DNA of 64,000 nucleotides, from the NCBI RefSeq assembly GCF_018069625.1, contig NZ_CP072941.1, positions 2,418,001 through 2,482,000 of the forward strand, given 5' to 3'. The notes under the pieces are model-generated. The model had not been told where the DNA came from, ran no database searches, and saw only the letters and a list, made by a program, of their open reading frames with translations. Positions within the stretch are counted from its first letter, which is position 1. The number at the start of each line of letters is the position of its first letter. The position numbers and the translations under genes are program-made. Below are positions 28,589-37,527 of the stretch, piece by piece. This stretch comes from Streptomyces yatensis. Lineage in GTDB: Bacteria; Actinomycetota; Actinomycetes; Streptomycetales; Streptomycetaceae.

Positions 28589-29389
28589 TCAGGCCGCCTC
28601 CGGGCCCTTGGTCTCCTGTCCGCCCGCCTGCGGGCGGTGGCCGCCGCGCAGCCGCCCCCACGGTCCGGTCGCCGGAGGCGGATGGGCCTCCTCCTGGTCG
28701 GCCTGCCCCGCCGGGTGGAGATGGGTGAACCGGTGCACCACGGCGGCGAGCACCCCGCCGACCAGCGGTGCCACGATGAACAGCCACAGCTGGCCGAGCG
28801 CATCGCCGCCCGCGAAGATCGCGGGGCCGAAGCTGCGCGCCGGATTGACCGAGGCCCAGGTCAGCGGGATGCCGATCAGATTGACCGCGGCGAGGGCGAG
28901 GCCCACCGGGATCGGTTCGCCGCCGACCAGGGCCACCGAGTGGGTCACCGCCAGGAAGACGAAGACCAGCAGGAAGGTCAGCAGCACCTCGGCGAGGAAG
29001 GCCCCGCCCGCGCCCATGCCCACCGGTGAGCGGCCGCCGTAGCCGTTGCTGCCGAAGGCGTCGGCCGTCTGGAGCCTGGGCACCTGGTTGGCGAGCAGGA
29101 AGAGCACCGCCGCGCCCACGATCGCACCCACGAACTGCGCGACCCAGTACTGGACGGCCGTACGGATGTCGATGCGCTTGGCCAGCAGCACGCCGAGGGT
29201 CACCGCCGGGTTGATGTGGCAGCCCGAGATGCGTCCGAACGCGTAGGCGATCGCGATCAGCGTGAAGCCAAAGGCGAGCGAGATCCCGAGGGCGTTGATG
29301 TAGTCGCCCGCCAGGACCAGCGAACCGACTCCGAAGAGGACCAGCATCGCGGTCCCGATGAACTCCGCTACGACCGTTCTCGTCTCCAT
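28589..29389 (-). CDS. MIP-family aquaporin / glycerol facilitator
   Basis: A 266-residue six-helix channel with both NPA boxes: SGCHINPAVTLGVLLAKR (residues about 56-73) and WASVNPARSFGPAIF (about 178-192). The second box followed by ARS and the short loop E favour a water-selective AqpZ-type pore over a glycerol pore, but substrate was not tested. A 40-residue Pro/Gly/His-rich cytoplasmic tail follows the last helix. Start ATG 29389 is preceded by GAGGAGAG. Confidence 0.9.
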   Translation of the reverse strand: METRTVVAEFIGTAMLVLFGVGSLVLAGDYINALGISLAFGFTLIAIAYAFGRISGCHINPAVTLGVLLAKRIDIRTAVQYWVAQFVGAIVGAAVLFLLANQVPRLQTADAFGSNGYGGRSPVGMGAGGAFLAEVLLTFLLVFVFLAVTHSVALVGGEPIPVGLALAAVNLIGIPLTWASVNPARSFGPAIFAGGDALGQLWLFIVAPLVGGVLAAVVHRFTHLHPAGQADQEEAHPPPATGPWGRLRGGHRPQAGGQETKGPEAA

Positions 29390-29517
29390 GGCGCTCTCCT
29401 CACGCAGATTCCGACCGCCAGTCGCCTAAGCATTGTGGGGGGAATTGAGGTGATTCGCCTGTTGGTCCGAATGGGGAGGGCCTGGCCCCGCCCTCGCGGC
29501 GGGTCGGACCCCGCCCC

Positions 29518-30252
29518 TCAGCGGCTGAAGAGCGGTTCGCCGGGGACCTTCGCGTCCGGCGGCAGCAGCGCCAGGGTCAGCCCGCGCACCAGCCGTGCCC
29601 GCAGCACCTCGTCGGCGGCCAGGGCGCCCGCCACCCGGTGCGCCGTCTCCCGCGCGGGCGCCTGAGGCGCAAGGGCGAGCGCGAGCATCCCGTCGGCGTC
29701 CGCCGCCGGGGCCAGATGGGCGCGGAGCACCTCCGGCTCGGCGGCCAGCACGGTGCGCACGGCCTCGGTCACGGCCGGGTCGGCGAGCGGATCGGCGCTG
29801 GTCCGCCCCTCGGCGAGGGCCAGCAGCGCGGAACCGGTCAGCTGGTAGGGCACCGGGCCCGCGAGGTCCAGGACCAGCGTGTCCGCCTTCTCATGGGCGG
29901 CGGCCTCCAGCGCCTGGCGCAACGGTACGGCCACGGGCCGGGCGTCCGGGCGCCAGCGGGCCAGCGTCTCGAGCGAGGTGAAGGCGGGCAGGGCGCGCCG
30001 GCCGCCGGGGGCCTCCAGCGTGGGCACCGCCATGTCGCTGCTCTTTTCGCGGCGCAGCCCCCCGGGCCCCTCCTCGACCTCGCCGAGGATCGCCACCACG
30101 GGGACGAGGAGGCGGGCGTCGGTGAGCGCGGCGAGCACCTCGGGCTCGGCCGAGCGGTCATCCGCCCAGGCGGCGAGCGCCGCGGTCAGCCGGGGGTCGG
30201 CGGAGCCGTCGTCGCCGGAGAAGCCAGGGTCGGGAATGTTCTTGAGCGCCAC
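29518..30252 (-). CDS. SseB-family protein
   Basis: A 244-residue soluble protein with two SseB-like halves: LLVPVVAILGEVEEGPGGL to VPTLEAPGGRRALPAFTSLE in the first (residues about 45-95), and a C-terminal helical domain with PEVLRAHLAPA. Actinobacterial SseB proteins have no settled function; in Salmonella the name refers to rhodanese-like serine-sensitivity proteins. GTG 30252 is the likely start; TACCCT lies 6 nt before it, so the mRNA may be leaderless. Confidence 0.78.
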   Translation of the reverse strand: MALKNIPDPGFSGDDGSADPRLTAALAAWADDRSAEPEVLAALTDARLLVPVVAILGEVEEGPGGLRREKSSDMAVPTLEAPGGRRALPAFTSLETLARWRPDARPVAVPLRQALEAAAHEKADTLVLDLAGPVPYQLTGSALLALAEGRTSADPLADPAVTEAVRTVLAAEPEVLRAHLAPAADADGMLALALAPQAPARETAHRVAGALAADEVLRARLVRGLTLALLPPDAKVPGEPLFSR

Positions 30253-30567
30253 GCCATGAGGGTATCGAGGGCGGGGAGAGCCCGACGCGGCGGGCGGCGG
30301 GCGGCGGGCCGCGGGCGGCGGAGAGGGAGGCGCCGCCGAGCGGCCGGCGGACGAAAGGACGGGAGCGGCGCTCACAGCGGTCCTCGGCCGACCGGCGCGG
30401 CCCCGACGCGGCTCACCGCGGGCGGTACCTCCTCAGCGGCGCCCTCGGAGCGGGCCCCAACCGGCCACCCCGGTACCGACACGACGCAGGCCGACGACCG
30501 GCCTCAGCGCGCACGCATGACCACGACCCGCGCGCGCCGGGCCCGAGCCGACGGCGCGGCGGCCGCC

Positions 30568-30611
30568 GTGCCTCAGCGCGGGCGGATCCGTGCCTCAGCG
30601 CGGGCGGATCC
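30568..30611. repeat. 22-bp exact tandem duplication at the 3' end of the mycosin gene
   Basis: GTGCCTCAGCGCGGGCGGAT plus CC is present at 30568-30589 and again at 30590-30611. The second copy contains the mycosin stop codon and last codons; the first repeats them just outside the gene. The gap 30253-30567 otherwise consists of GGCGGGCGGCGGG-type low-complexity DNA (30286-30320) and no supportable gene. Confidence 0.85.
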
Positions 30612-31812
30612 CCGTGAGCAGCGCGCGCAGCTTCGGTGGCATCCGCAGGGGGCCCGAGCCGCGCCATAGGGCTACCGCGGCGACCACCAGGGCCGCTCCG
30701 GCGATTCCGGCGAGCAGCGCCATCTCGTTCGGCCCGGATTCGTCGTGCGCGCCCTGGGCGTGGCCGGGACCGTTGCCGAAGAAGCGCTCCGGGGACGAGG
30801 CCACGGCGGGCCGCTGGGCCTCCGGCTTCATCTTGCCGCCCGCGGCGATCGCCGCCGCCGGGTCCACCAGGCCGGCGCCGAGGGCGTCGCTGTGGCCGCC
30901 CTCCGGGACGTCCTGGGCGGTCCGGGTGAGGAGTTCCCGGAGCTGGCGCGGGCTCAGCTCGGGGTGGGCGGCGCGGACGAGGGCGACGGAGCCGGAGACG
31001 AAGGCGGCGGCCGCGCTGGTCCCCCAGCCCTCGTAGTAGCGCTTGTCGGGGTCGGCGATGACCACGTCGACGCCGGGTGCGCAGACGGTGGCGTACCAGC
31101 GGCGGGTGGAGAAGGCGGCGCGGGAGCCGTAGCGGTCCACGGCGGTCACGGCGATCACCCCCGGGTAGGCGGCCGGGTAGGAGACCCGGTCGCCCTTCTC
31201 GCCGCCGTTGCCCGCGGAGGCGACCACGGCCACGCCCTTGCGCAGCGCGTACTGCACGGCGGCGTCCTCGGCGGCCTCGGGGTGGGCGGAGGCGCTGTCG
31301 TCGCCCAGCGAGAGGTTGATGACGTCGGCGCCGTGGTCGGCGGCCCAGCGGATTCCGGCGGCGAGCGCGCCGCCACGAGATGAACGGGCCTTCTTACGGG
31401 CGGCGTCGGAGTCCTCGAGGATCACCCGCACCGGGAGGATCCGCGCCTTGGGCGCGACGCCGAGGACGCCCTCGCCGCCGCCCGCGCCATGGCCGTGACC
31501 TGCGATGATCCCGGCCATGGCGGTGCCGTGGCGGGCCCAGGCGCGTTCGCCGCGGCGGGCGCCGAAGCCGATGAGGTCCTTCCCCGGCAGTACTTGGCCC
31601 GCGAGGTCGGGGTGGCTGTCGTCGACGCCGGTGTCGAGGACGGCGACGGTGACCCCGGAGCCCTTGGTCATCTGCCATGCCTCCTGGACGTGGAGGGTGT
31701 CCAGCGCCCACTCCTGGGCCTGTATGCCGTCGGCGTCCGCGGGCGCGGCGGTCACCAGGGTCAGCCCGGCGGCGGCGAGGGCCACGGCCAGGCGCCGCCC
31801 GGTCCCGGTCAT
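30595..31812 (-). CDS. Mycosin-like membrane-anchored subtilisin (type VII secretion protease)
   Basis: A 405-residue S8 peptidase with a signal peptide (LAVALAAAGLTLVTAAPADA), catalytic Asp in VAVLDTGVDDSHPDLAG, His in RHGTAMAGIIAGHG, oxyanion Asn in VASAGNGG and Ser in GTSAAAAFVSGSVALV. A C-terminal transmembrane helix (ALLAGIAGAALVVAAVALW) and a short basic cytoplasmic tail follow. This is the mycosin layout, found in ESX/type VII loci. Its ATG overlaps the stop of the upstream gene (ATGA), so the two are coupled. No EccC/EsxA gene is visible in the window. Confidence 0.9.
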   Translation of the reverse strand: MTGTGRRLAVALAAAGLTLVTAAPADADGIQAQEWALDTLHVQEAWQMTKGSGVTVAVLDTGVDDSHPDLAGQVLPGKDLIGFGARRGERAWARHGTAMAGIIAGHGHGAGGGEGVLGVAPKARILPVRVILEDSDAARKKARSSRGGALAAGIRWAADHGADVINLSLGDDSASAHPEAAEDAAVQYALRKGVAVVASAGNGGEKGDRVSYPAAYPGVIAVTAVDRYGSRAAFSTRRWYATVCAPGVDVVIADPDKRYYEGWGTSAAAAFVSGSVALVRAAHPELSPRQLRELLTRTAQDVPEGGHSDALGAGLVDPAAAIAAGGKMKPEAQRPAVASSPERFFGNGPGHAQGAHDESGPNEMALLAGIAGAALVVAAVALWRGSGPLRMPPKLRALLTGIRPR

Positions 31813-32849
31813 GACGTGGTCTCCGTGACGGTGGACAGGGCCCGGCGGAAGATGGCCTCGGTCGCGTCGGCGATGCCTCGGGCGTCGTTGCCGAGGCCCG
31901 ACTGCGCGGGGGCCGAGGTGGCGCCGCGCTGGGTCGCCTCGCCCGCCGACTGCGGGTCGGTGACCTTACGGCCGTCGGCGAAGCCGCTGACGGTATAGAG
32001 GACGACGGGGACGTCGGTGAGGATCCGGATCCGCCAGCTGGCCCGCTGGTCGTCGCCGAAGCCGGCCGCCGCGGTGCCCTTGGCGGCGTACGCGCGGGGC
32101 ATCAGATCGGTGCGCTCGTCCAGCTTCTCGGTCAGGAAGCGCTGGTGCAGCGCCCGCATCCCGGTGGGGCCGGAGGTGGTGATCAGCAACCCGACGGTGG
32201 TGACGCTGGTGCTGGTGGCGTCGGTGTACGTGGCGCGCACCAGCCGCTTGCAGCCCACCGGGGCCAGCGCCTTGGCGAGCAGGGGGTCGAATCCGCCGCC
32301 GCAGCTGCTGTCCGGGGCGACGGCTATTCGGGTCCAGAGGCGGTCGGCGCCGCCGGGGCCCTCGCCCTTGCCGCGCAGGGTGCGCGGGAAGAGGTCGTCC
32401 ACGGGGACGCTGTGCCAGGCGGAACGGGCGTGGGTGTAGTTGTCGGCGGTGGACGGCGGGGCGTCGGGGTCGTCGCCCAGCCAGCTCCCGGCCGCCGCGC
32501 CGCCGAGCAGCCCGAGGCCGAGGACGAGACTCGCGGCGGCGGCCGCCGTACGGCTGGGCGGTCGGCGCCGGCCGCGCCGCCCGCCGTCCGCGAAGAGCCC
32601 TTCGGTGCGCGGCGGTACGGAGGGGCGTGGGGGCACCCGGGTGCCGGACGCCCCGGCGGTGCCTCTGGGGAACGGGACCTTGGCCCGTACGCCGAGGATG
32701 GGGGTGTCCGGGTCCGGGGTGAACCCGGGCGGGGCGGTGGGGCGCGGCGGGGGCGCGGAAGGCTGCGCGGGCGCCGTGCGCGGGGGATGTGCGGGGCGTG
32801 GTGGGGGCGTGCTGTGGGGTGAGTGCGCCTGTTCCGCGTCGGTGCTCAC
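31809..32849 (-). CDS. Pro-rich single-pass membrane protein paired with mycosin
   Basis: A 346-residue protein: a Pro/Ala/Arg-rich cytoplasmic region (residues about 1-110), one transmembrane helix (AAAAASLVLGLGLLGGAAAG) and an extracytoplasmic domain (about 135-346) with a cysteine pair (SSCGGGFDP, PVGCKRL). It is not a recognised enzyme. ATGA coupling to the mycosin gene suggests a type VII secretion accessory role. GTG 32849 with GAGGGGG upstream is the likely start. Confidence 0.75.
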   Translation of the reverse strand: MSTDAEQAHSPHSTPPPRPAHPPRTAPAQPSAPPPRPTAPPGFTPDPDTPILGVRAKVPFPRGTAGASGTRVPPRPSVPPRTEGLFADGGRRGRRRPPSRTAAAAASLVLGLGLLGGAAAGSWLGDDPDAPPSTADNYTHARSAWHSVPVDDLFPRTLRGKGEGPGGADRLWTRIAVAPDSSCGGGFDPLLAKALAPVGCKRLVRATYTDATSTSVTTVGLLITTSGPTGMRALHQRFLTEKLDERTDLMPRAYAAKGTAAAGFGDDQRASWRIRILTDVPVVLYTVSGFADGRKVTDPQSAGEATQRGATSAPAQSGLGNDARGIADATEAIFRRALSTVTETTS

Positions 32850-33061
32850 CTGCACCCCCTCGCAGCCGTCGACACCTGTTTCACCTGGCTCCGTCCGGTT
32901 CGCCGCACCACCCACCGCCTTTCGGGCAGGCGGGCCCGTATACGGACAACACGCCGCTGACCTGCCGGTCGTGGCGTGCGCGACACTCTACGGGCAGCCG
33001 GGGGCCCTGCGCACCGGCCGCCCTCTACCCAGTGGTAATGGCGGTCTGGCAAGCTGCGTCC

Positions 33062-34258
33062 ATGTCCGCTGCCGCCGCTGACCGGGCCCGGTACGACCGG
33101 GCCACCGCCCATCTCGAAGCGCCCGTGGCGATTGTCGACCTGGGAGCCTTCGACGACAACGCCCGGGATCTGGTCCACCGGGCGGGAGGCAAACCGATCC
33201 GCGTCGCCAGCAAATCGGTGCGCTGCCGGGCGCTGTTGGAGCGGGTGCTGGCCCGGGACGGCTTCGCGGGGATCATGAGCTTCACCCTGCCGGAGTCGCT
33301 GTGGCTGGCGCGCGAGGGGTTCGACGACGTCCTGCTCGCCTATCCCTCCACCGACCGGGACGGCTTCGCCACCCTGACCAGCGACCCCAAACTGGCCGAG
33401 GCCGTGACGGTCATGGTGGACGACCTCGCCCAGCTCGATCTGATCGACAGCGTTCGTGCCGGGACCGAAGAGGTCCGGGTCTGCCTGGAATTGGACACCT
33501 CGCTGCGGATGCTCGGCGGGCGGGTGCGGGTCGGGGCGCTGCGCTCCCCGCTGCGCGAACCGGAGCAACTGGCCGAGCTGGCGCGGGCGATCGACCGCCG
33601 CCCCGGCTTCCGGCTGGTCGGGCTGATGGCGTACGAGGGCCATGTGGCGGGCGTGGGCGACTCGGTGCCGGGCAGCCCGCTGCGCTCGCGCGCGGTGCGG
33701 CTGATGCAGTCCGTGGCCCGCCGGGAGCTCGCGGCGCGCCGGGCCGCCGTCGTGCGGGCGGTGCGGGCCGTGGCGGACCTGGAGTTCGTCAACGGCGGCG
33801 GTACGGGCAGTGTGCAGCACACCGCCGCGGAGGACGCGGTGACCGAGATCGCCGCCGGGTCCGGGCTCTACCAGCCGCGCCTCTTCGACAACTACACCTC
33901 CTTCCACGGCCGCCCGGCCGCCCTGTTCGCCCAGCCGGTGGTGCGCCGGCCCGGGGTGGGCGTGGTGACGGTGCTCGGCGGCGGCTATCCGGCGTCGGGC
34001 GCGCCGGGCCGGGACCGGCTGCCGGTGCCGTATCTGCCGGAGGGGCTGGTGTACGACGCGATGGAGGGGCCGGGTGAGGTGCAGACCCCGCTGCTGGGCA
34101 CGGCCGCCGACGATCTGCTGATCGGCGACAAGGTGTGGTTCCGGCATGCCAAGGCCGGTGAGCTGTGCGAGCGGTTCGACACGCTGCGGCTGATCGAGGG
34201 GGACCGGGTGGTGGCCGACGCGCCGACGTACCGGGGCGAGGGCAGGACGTTCCTCTGA
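33062..34258 (+). CDS. PLP fold-type III enzyme (alanine racemase-N / D-threonine aldolase-like)
   Basis: A 398-residue protein with an N-terminal alanine-racemase-type barrel. The candidate PLP lysine is in PIRVASKSVRCRALLERVL (residue about 51). Further motifs are LMAYEGHVAGVGD and VNGGGTGSVQHT, and the C-terminal beta domain contains LGGGYPASGAPGRD and GDKVWFRHAKAGELCERFD. The family includes D-threonine aldolases, D-serine dehydratases and amino-acid deaminases. The exact substrate cannot be called. It starts at ATG 33062 and is divergent from the type VII pair by 212 bp. Confidence 0.83.
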   Translation: MSAAAADRARYDRATAHLEAPVAIVDLGAFDDNARDLVHRAGGKPIRVASKSVRCRALLERVLARDGFAGIMSFTLPESLWLAREGFDDVLLAYPSTDRDGFATLTSDPKLAEAVTVMVDDLAQLDLIDSVRAGTEEVRVCLELDTSLRMLGGRVRVGALRSPLREPEQLAELARAIDRRPGFRLVGLMAYEGHVAGVGDSVPGSPLRSRAVRLMQSVARRELAARRAAVVRAVRAVADLEFVNGGGTGSVQHTAAEDAVTEIAAGSGLYQPRLFDNYTSFHGRPAALFAQPVVRRPGVGVVTVLGGGYPASGAPGRDRLPVPYLPEGLVYDAMEGPGEVQTPLLGTAADDLLIGDKVWFRHAKAGELCERFDTLRLIEGDRVVADAPTYRGEGRTFL

Positions 34259-34303
34259 CCGCCGCCCCCTACGACCGGCGCCTTGCGACGACCGGCACCG
34301 CGC

Positions 34304-35269
34304 CTAGATGGACCGGCCGTCGCCCGCCAGCGCCTCGATGCCCTTGACGATCTTGTCCATGTCGCTGAGCGGCGGCGCCTTGTCGCTCTGGTCGAACCCG
34401 AAGCGCACCACGACCATCGTGTCCGGCACGGTGGGCGACGGGAAGGCCAGCGACTGGACGATGCCGTCGTCGCCCTTCTTCGTCACCACCTTCCAGCGGA
34501 CCAGATAGCCCTTCCCGCCCGCGACCTCGACCGCCGACTCCTTCAGCTCCTTGTGGGAGGTGATCCCGCCGTACGCCTTACGGTCGCTGTCCCCGTCGGT
34601 GCCGTAGGACTCCTCGGCGTTCTGGGCGATGTCCTCCTTGGCTATGCCCTTGGCGGAGGTGGCCTTGTAGCCCTCGGCGGTCCGGGAGAAGGCGCCGCCG
34701 CGCACACATTCGGTGGACGGGTCGCCCGGGCAGGGGTAGCGGGAGGTGGTGACGCCCGCGCCGCCGGAACTGCTGCGCCCCGCCTGCCAGCCGGTGAGCA
34801 CCGGCAGGCTGATCCCGTTGCCGGGGTCCGGGGCGGTGTCCGGGTCGTAGCTGGGCGGTGCGCTGGGGGCGTCGCTGGGCCCGTCCGAGGGGCTGTCCGG
34901 GGTGGGTAGGTCCGGGGCCGGGTCGCCGCCGTCCGGCGGGGCGGAGTCACTGGGGGCGGCGGGTCCGGTCTGGGCGTTGCCACCACCGCCGTCGCCGCCG
35001 TCGCCCAGCAGCACGATGCCACCGACGATCGCGGCGACCACGACGCCCGCGGCGACCGAGACCGCCGCGATCCGCGGACCGCGGCCCCGGCCGTGGCCGC
35101 CCTGCCGCCCCGGCAGGTAGGGCGGGGGCGGCGGGCTGAAGGCCGGGTCCGCGGCGCCCGAGGCGTCGCGGGTGTACTCGGTCCAGGCGGAACCGTCCCA
35201 CCACCGTTCCATGGCGGGGCCGTTACCTGCGTAGCCGGGATCGGGGTACCAGCCGGGGGGCGTGTTCAT
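34304..35269 (-). CDS. DUF2510 membrane protein with extracytoplasmic domain
   Basis: A 321-residue protein. The N-terminal DUF2510 domain (PPGWYPDPGYAGNGPAMERW, WDGSAWTEYTR) sits in the cytoplasm. One membrane helix follows (IAAVSVAAGVVVAAIVGGIV, residues about 67-87), then a Gly/Asp/Pro-rich linker and a C-terminal domain with one CPGDPSTEC pair and mixed alpha/beta composition. DUF2510 domains occur in many actinobacterial membrane proteins without a defined role. Start ATG 35269 or GTG 35275; neither has a clear ribosome-binding site. Confidence 0.8.
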   Translation of the reverse strand: MNTPPGWYPDPGYAGNGPAMERWWDGSAWTEYTRDASGAADPAFSPPPPPYLPGRQGGHGRGRGPRIAAVSVAAGVVVAAIVGGIVLLGDGGDGGGGNAQTGPAAPSDSAPPDGGDPAPDLPTPDSPSDGPSDAPSAPPSYDPDTAPDPGNGISLPVLTGWQAGRSSSGGAGVTTSRYPCPGDPSTECVRGGAFSRTAEGYKATSAKGIAKEDIAQNAEESYGTDGDSDRKAYGGITSHKELKESAVEVAGGKGYLVRWKVVTKKGDDGIVQSLAFPSPTVPDTMVVVRFGFDQSDKAPPLSDMDKIVKGIEALAGDGRSI

Positions 35270-35337
35270 GGTCACACGGTCAGCCTATGGCCAGGGGTGC
35301 GGTCCGTACACCGCGGATGGCGGGACTGCGCACAGGA

Positions 35338-36120
35338 CTACAACGGAGTGACGTACGCCCCGGCGATCCCGCCGTCCACGAGGAACTCGGCGGCGTTGAC
35401 GAAGGAGGCGTCATCGCTGGCCAGGAAGGCCACGGCGGAGGCGATCTCCTCCGGTTCGGCGAACCGGCCCACCGGCACGTGGACCAGCCGCCGCTGGGCC
35501 CGCTCCGGGTCCTTGGCGAACAGCTCCTTCAGCAGCGGGGTGTTGACCGGCCCCGGGCACAGCGCGTTGACCCGGATGCCCTCGCGGGCGAACTGCACGC
35601 CCAGCTCGCGGGACATGGCCAGCACCCCGCCCTTGGAGGCGGTGTAGCTGATCTGCGAGGTGGCGGCGCCCATCACGGCCACGAAGGAGGCGGTGTTGAT
35701 GATGGAGCCCCTGCCCTGCCGCCGCATATAGGGCAGCGCGGCCTTGCAGCACAGATAGACGGAGGTGAGGTTGACCTCCTGGACCCGCTTCCAGGCGTCG
35801 AGCCCGGTGGTGAGGATCGAGTCGTCGTCGGGCGGCGAGATGCCGGCGTTGTTGAAGGCGATGTCCACCGAACCGTAGGTGTCGAAGGCGGTCTTGAAGA
35901 GCGCCTCGACCTCCTCGGGGTCGGTCACGTCCACCCGGACGAAGAGCCCGCCGACCTCGTCGGCCGCGGCCTTGCCCGCGCTCTCGTCGATATCGGCGCA
36001 GACGACCTGCGCGCCCTCGGAGGCCAGGCGGCGCGCGGTGGCCAGGCCGATGCCGCTGCCCGCTCCGGTGACGACGGCGGTACGGCCCACCAGGCGGCGG
36101 CACACGGGGGTCTCGGTCAC
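35338..36120 (-). CDS. SDR-family oxidoreductase of the amine-utilisation module
   Basis: A 260-residue short-chain dehydrogenase: cofactor motif TGAGSGIGLATARRL, NNAGIS, catalytic Tyr/Lys in SYTASKGG, and a substrate-loop CPGPVNTPLL. D in CADIDE after the second strand favours NAD. It starts one base after the stop of the aldehyde dehydrogenase gene, within an operon led by the GlnA4-type ligase. In a gamma-glutamyl-ethanolamide pathway an alcohol-to-aldehyde step is needed; this enzyme is the natural candidate, though annotation as a 3-oxoacyl-ACP reductase would be the usual default. Confidence 0.87.
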   Translation of the reverse strand: MTETPVCRRLVGRTAVVTGAGSGIGLATARRLASEGAQVVCADIDESAGKAAADEVGGLFVRVDVTDPEEVEALFKTAFDTYGSVDIAFNNAGISPPDDDSILTTGLDAWKRVQEVNLTSVYLCCKAALPYMRRQGRGSIINTASFVAVMGAATSQISYTASKGGVLAMSRELGVQFAREGIRVNALCPGPVNTPLLKELFAKDPERAQRRLVHVPVGRFAEPEEIASAVAFLASDDASFVNAAEFLVDGGIAGAYVTPL

Positions 36121-36121
36121 G

Positions 36122-37516
36122 TCACTGCTCCTCGGTGCTGATGAAGACGTTCTTGGTCTCGGTGAAGGCGGTAAGGGCGTCGGGGCCCAGCTCCCGGCCC
36201 AGGCCGGACTGCTTGTAGCCGCCGAAGGGGGTGGCGTAGCGCACGCTGCTGTGCGAGTTGACGGACAGGTTCCCGGCGGCGACGGCGCGCGAGACCCGGA
36301 CCGCGCGGCCCACGTCGCGGGTCCAGATCGAGCCGGACAGGCCGTAGTCGGTGGCGTTGGCCAGCCGTACGGCGTCGGCCTCGTCCTCGAAGGGGAGGAC
36401 GACGGCGACGGGGCCGAAGATCTCCTCCACGGCGGCGCGGTCCCCTTGGCCGGTGGCCTCCAGCACGGTGGCCGGGTACCAGAACCCCTTGCCCCGCGGG
36501 GCCTCGCCACGGATCGCGGCGGGCGCGTCCTCGGGTACGTAGGACCGTACGCGCTCCCGCTGGGCGGCCGAGATCAGCGGGCCCATGGCGGTGGCGGGGT
36601 CGGCCGGATCGCCGACCGCGAAGGAGGTCACGGCGGGCGCCAGCAGCTCCATGAACCGGTCGTAGACGCCGCGCTGGACCAGGATGCGGCTGCGGGCGCA
36701 GCAGTCCTGGCCGGTGTTGTCCAGGAAGGAGCCGGGGGCCGCGGCCGCGGCGCGCTCGATGTCGGCGTCGGCGAAGACGATGTTCGGGCTCTTGCCGCCG
36801 AGTTCGAGGGTCACCCGCTTCACCCCCTCCGCGCACTTGGCCATGATCCCCTTGCCGACGGCCGTGGAGCCGGTGAAGACGACCTTGGCGACGCCGGGGT
36901 GCTCCACCAGTGCTGCGCCCGCGACCGGCCCGGCCCCGGGCAGCACCTGGAAGAGCCCCTCGGGAAGGCCCGCCTCCAGGGCGAGTTCGGCCAGCCGGAG
37001 CGCGGTGAGCGGGGTGGTCTCGGCCGGTTTGAGGACCACGGCGTTCCCGGCGGCCAGGGCGGGCGCGGTGCCCCAGGCGGCGATCGGCATGGGGAAGTTC
37101 CACGGCGCGATGACCGCGACCACGCCGAGCGGCTCATGGAAGGTGACGTTCAGCCCGCCGGCCACCGGGATCTGGGCGCCGTTCAGCCGCTCCGCTCCCC
37201 CGGCCGCGTAGTCCAGCAGATCGCGCACATTGCCCGCCTCCCAGCGGGCGTTGCCGATCGGGTGGCCCGCCTCGCGGACCTCCAGTGTCGCGAGCTCCTC
37301 GATGTGGCCGTCCACGACGGCGGCGAAGCGGCGCAGCAGCCGGGCGCGGTCGGCGGGCGCCAGCGCCGCCCAGCCGCGCTGCGCCTCGGTGGCGCGGGCG
37401 ACGGCGGCGGCCACGTCCCCCGGGGTGGCGGCGGGGACGGTGGCGATGACCTCCTCGGTGGCCGGGTTGAGGATCTGGTGTTCGTGGGGGTGCTGGGGGG
37501 AGGGTTCGTTGCTCAC
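36122..37516 (-). CDS. Aldehyde dehydrogenase (PuuC-like)
   Basis: A 464-residue NAD(P)-dependent aldehyde dehydrogenase. Cofactor site APWNFPMPIAAWGTAPALAA, general-base Glu in TLELGGKSPNIVFADADIE, catalytic Cys in NTGQDCCARSRILVQRGVYD, C-terminal KQSGLGRELG. In context it would oxidise a gamma-glutamyl-linked aldehyde (gamma-glutamylacetaldehydamide, or gamma-glutamylaminobutyraldehyde if putrescine is the substrate) to the acid. GTG 37516 follows GTGAGGAA, 11 nt after the ligase stop. Confidence 0.9.
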   Translation of the reverse strand: MSNEPSPQHPHEHQILNPATEEVIATVPAATPGDVAAAVARATEAQRGWAALAPADRARLLRRFAAVVDGHIEELATLEVREAGHPIGNARWEAGNVRDLLDYAAGGAERLNGAQIPVAGGLNVTFHEPLGVVAVIAPWNFPMPIAAWGTAPALAAGNAVVLKPAETTPLTALRLAELALEAGLPEGLFQVLPGAGPVAGAALVEHPGVAKVVFTGSTAVGKGIMAKCAEGVKRVTLELGGKSPNIVFADADIERAAAAAPGSFLDNTGQDCCARSRILVQRGVYDRFMELLAPAVTSFAVGDPADPATAMGPLISAAQRERVRSYVPEDAPAAIRGEAPRGKGFWYPATVLEATGQGDRAAVEEIFGPVAVVLPFEDEADAVRLANATDYGLSGSIWTRDVGRAVRVSRAVAAGNLSVNSHSSVRYATPFGGYKQSGLGRELGPDALTAFTETKNVFISTEEQ

Positions 37517-37527
37517 TCGGTGGTTCC

